NCBI GenBank assembly: GCA_017889745.1
Contig: JAGGAG010000134.1
Location: 1-7,315, forward strand
Direction: 5' to 3'
DNA: 7,315 bases
Source: Gemmatimonadota bacterium
GTDB taxonomy: Bacteria > Gemmatimonadota > Gemmatimonadetes > Gemmatimonadales > GWC2-71-9
Shown here in pieces: positions 6,130 through 7,315 of the stretch (positions are counted from its first letter, which is position 1; each line of letters opens with the position of its first letter). The notes beneath the pieces were generated by a model. It was not told the DNA's origin, did not search any database, and saw only the letters and a program-made list of their open reading frames with translations. A program made the translations under genes and the position numbers.

Positions 6130-6155
6130 CTCCTCTTCAGGCCTTCACAAATATA
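6130..6155 (-). promoter_or_regulatory. hpd promoter element (TAnnTTTG type) and ribosome binding site
   Basis: The minus strand carries TATATTTG at 6155-6148, an exact match to the TAnnTTTG -7 element known from Bacteroidetes promoters. The Shine-Dalgarno GAGGAG (6135-6130) follows, then GTG at 6122. Transcription starting around 6141 would give a leader of about 20 bases. No clear -33 TTG is seen at the usual distance. The core GCCTATATTT also occurs before the gene at 94. Confidence 0.5.
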
Positions 6156-6345
6156 GGCGTGATGCCGTGGGGGCGTGAGGACCCGCAGGAGCGTAAACCT
6201 CAGGCAGGGAGCGCACCATAAATCGTTGCGGCCCATGCCTGTACGTCATCGTGACCTGCGTTCTTCCGGCCTACGCACGTACTTTCCCTCTCGCCGGCCC
6301 TGCCGGCTCGTGCATGTTTCTCGACCCGGGACATCCCCCGTTCTC
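6156..6345. promoter_or_regulatory. Rest of the divergent hpd / sigma-factor intergenic region
   Basis: About 190 bases upstream of the ECF sigma gene. I see a small dyad GTCA-TCG-TGAC (6245-6255), two copies of GCCGGC around 6294-6308, and TACTTTCC near 6280 as a weak -10/-7 candidate. No consensus ECF autoregulatory promoter (GGAACTT with a GTC-type -10) is evident, and no small gene is supported. Confidence 0.25.
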
Positions 6346-6840
6346 ATGACCGACGTCGGCGCCCTCTTCGAGCAGTACTACGAGCCACTCGTCCGCATGC
6401 TGTACCGGCGGACGGGCGACCGTGATCGTGCCGAGGACCTGGCCCAGGAGACCTTTGCCCGGGCCGTCGAGGCGCCGCCATACAATCCCCGTCCGTGGCT
6501 CTTCGCGGTGGCGCTCAACCTGGTGCGGGAGGAAGGACGCCGATCAGTGCGCAGGGGCCGGCATCTCGAGCTCATCCGGGGAGAGTCCCCCATCGGCACA
6601 CCCGCCCCGGACGAGGAGTTTGTCCGGGAGGAGGATCGTGCCCGGGTGCAGCGTGCCCTCGCGGTGCTGAGTGACCGGGATCGCGAGGCGCTGCTGCTCA
6701 AGGCCGAGGGATTCAACTACGACGAGATCGCCGCGACGCTGGGCATGGCGCGCGGCGCCATTGGAACGACGCTGGTGCGCGCCCGCCGGAAGCTGGTGGA
6801 CGCCTACCGCGAGGAGGAGAGGCGTCATGTCGCATCCTGA
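6346..6840 (+). CDS. ECF-type RNA polymerase sigma factor
   Basis: A 164-residue alternative sigma factor that would direct RNA polymerase to a stress or envelope regulon. Region 2 spans about 6-75: LFEQYYEPLVRMLYRR, then the region 2.2 hallmark DRAEDLAQETFARAVE (27-42), which contacts the beta' clamp helices. A variable acidic linker (about 78-97) follows. Region 4 spans about 98-158, with the helix-turn-helix SDRDREALLLKAEGFNYDEIAATLGMARGAIGTTLVRARRKL (109-150), which reads the -35 element. ATG at 6346 is chosen because region 2 begins there. The frame is open back to 6175, but that extension is Arg-rich and unlike any sigma factor. There is no good Shine-Dalgarno sequence. Its 3' end overlaps the anti-sigma gene by 14 bases, so the two are co-transcribed and translationally coupled. 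It lacks the C-terminal extra domains of some ECF groups. Confidence 0.9.
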   Translation: MTDVGALFEQYYEPLVRMLYRRTGDRDRAEDLAQETFARAVEAPPYNPRPWLFAVALNLVREEGRRSVRRGRHLELIRGESPIGTPAPDEEFVREEDRARVQRALAVLSDRDREALLLKAEGFNYDEIAATLGMARGAIGTTLVRARRKLVDAYREEERRHVAS

Positions 6841-7315
6841 CGAGGGCCTGCTGCAGGAACTGCTCGATGGCGAGCTTGCGCCGGCCGACGAGGCCGTGGT
6901 GCGCGCACACCTGGCCGCCTGCGCCGCGTGCGTGGCCCTGCTCGAGGAACTGCGGGTGACGCAGACAGAAGCGGCGTCCATCGTGTCGCGCCTGGAACTC
7001 GATCCGCCGCTCCGGCGGGCTGCGCCGCGGCGCGCGGGCATTCGCCGGGGCAACCTGCGGCTGCTCGGCCTGGCCGCGAGCACCATGCTCGTGGCCGGCA
7101 CCTCGTGGCTGCTCTTCCGGACGTCGCCCGGGGCGGGCCACGTCGACAGGTTGGCCGGCGACTCGGGGCGGGTGGACGTGGGGACGCCGCGCGAGGAACG
7201 GGACCAGCCAGCAGCGGGCGCGCCTGCGCCCGCCGCCGTGCCGGCGCCGGTACCGACGACCGGCCAGGTGGCCGCGGACGAAAAGAAAGCGGAGGCCGGC
7301 CCCGCGCCGTTGGCA
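6827..7315 (+). CDS. Zinc-finger-type membrane anti-sigma factor (C-terminus off window)
   Basis: The first 163 codons are visible and the frame is open at the right edge. The N-terminus carries an anti-sigma zinc-binding domain: His3, then LLQELLDGELAPADE (8-22) and the HxxxCxxC signature H28-C32-C35 (AHLAACAACVALLEEL). One transmembrane helix follows at about 76-97 (NLRLLGLAASTMLVAGTSWL and on), then an Ala/Pro-rich extracytoplasmic linker (about 128-163). The N-terminal domain would hold the upstream sigma factor inactive at the inner membrane until a signal releases it. ATG at 6827 has a purine-rich Shine-Dalgarno (GGAGGAG, from 6812) inside the sigma gene. The overlap and pairing are typical of ECF sigma/anti-sigma operons. 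What the extracytoplasmic part senses lies beyond the window. Confidence 0.85.
   Translation, partial: MSHPDEGLLQELLDGELAPADEAVVRAHLAACAACVALLEELRVTQTEAASIVSRLELDPPLRRAAPRRAGIRRGNLRLLGLAASTMLVAGTSWLLFRTSPGAGHVDRLAGDSGRVDVGTPREERDQPAAGAPAPAAVPAPVPTTGQVAADEKKAEAGPAPLA

Noticed and set aside
3643..6221. Long plus-strand frames (3643-4764 and 4992-6221) antisense to hmgA and hpd
   Set aside because: They are shadows of two well-supported enzymes with intact active-site residues. Their translations are low-complexity Arg/His/Val-rich sequence.
6123..6236. Upstream ATG (6236) for hpd
   Set aside because: The extension is unlike the family, would span the TATATTTG element, and ignores the GAGGAG site 7 bases before the GTG at 6122.
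6175..6345. 57-codon N-terminal extension of the sigma factor
   Set aside because: Region 2 starts right after the ATG at 6346. The extension is Arg/Ser/Pro-rich non-coding-like sequence over the divergent promoter region.

Overview
The window is a high-GC bacterial chromosome segment. Nearly all of it is ordinary genes with one-gene-thick intergenic gaps. GC-rich codon use, a Bacteroidetes/FCB-like -7 promoter element (TAnnTTTG) before hpd, and the mix of short-form homogentisate dioxygenase, tryptophanase and an ECF sigma/anti-sigma pair fit Gemmatimonadota or a related lineage. That placement is tentative, because no rRNA or other marker gene is present.

Layout, left to right. (1) The first 31 codons of an exported protein read leftward off the edge (1-94, minus), preceded by a small TerB-like protein (209-562, minus). 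(2) A complete tryptophanase reads rightward (695-2071, plus). (3) A convergent junction holds a long heptad-built palindrome (about 2076-2134). (4) A secreted protein of unknown function (2172-2783, minus) follows, with a good sigma-70-type promoter and an AT-richer upstream region full of inverted repeats (2861-2997). (5) A GNAT acetyltransferase lies at 3027-3539 (minus). (6) A two-gene tyrosine-degradation operon, hpd then hmgA, reads leftward (6122 to 3808), with the stop and start codons overlapping as TAATG. (7) An ECF sigma factor (6346-6840, plus) is divergent from hpd, and its zinc-finger-type membrane anti-sigma factor overlaps it by 14 bases and runs off the right edge.

Functionally, hpd and hmgA convert 4-hydroxyphenylpyruvate to homogentisate and then to maleylacetoacetate. 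The later pathway genes (maleylacetoacetate isomerase and fumarylacetoacetase) are not here. The tryptophanase would take a second aromatic amino acid, tryptophan, to indole, pyruvate and ammonia. Its overall sequence is reminiscent of tyrosine phenol-lyase, but its substrate-specificity residues are those of tryptophanase.

I see no CRISPR array, phage genes, transposase, tRNA, rRNA or defence system, and I do not think the window holds a new multi-gene system. The points most worth a second look are the heptad palindrome, the operator-like cluster upstream of the secreted protein, the mosaic tryptophanase, and the altered spacing in the dioxygenase metal site.
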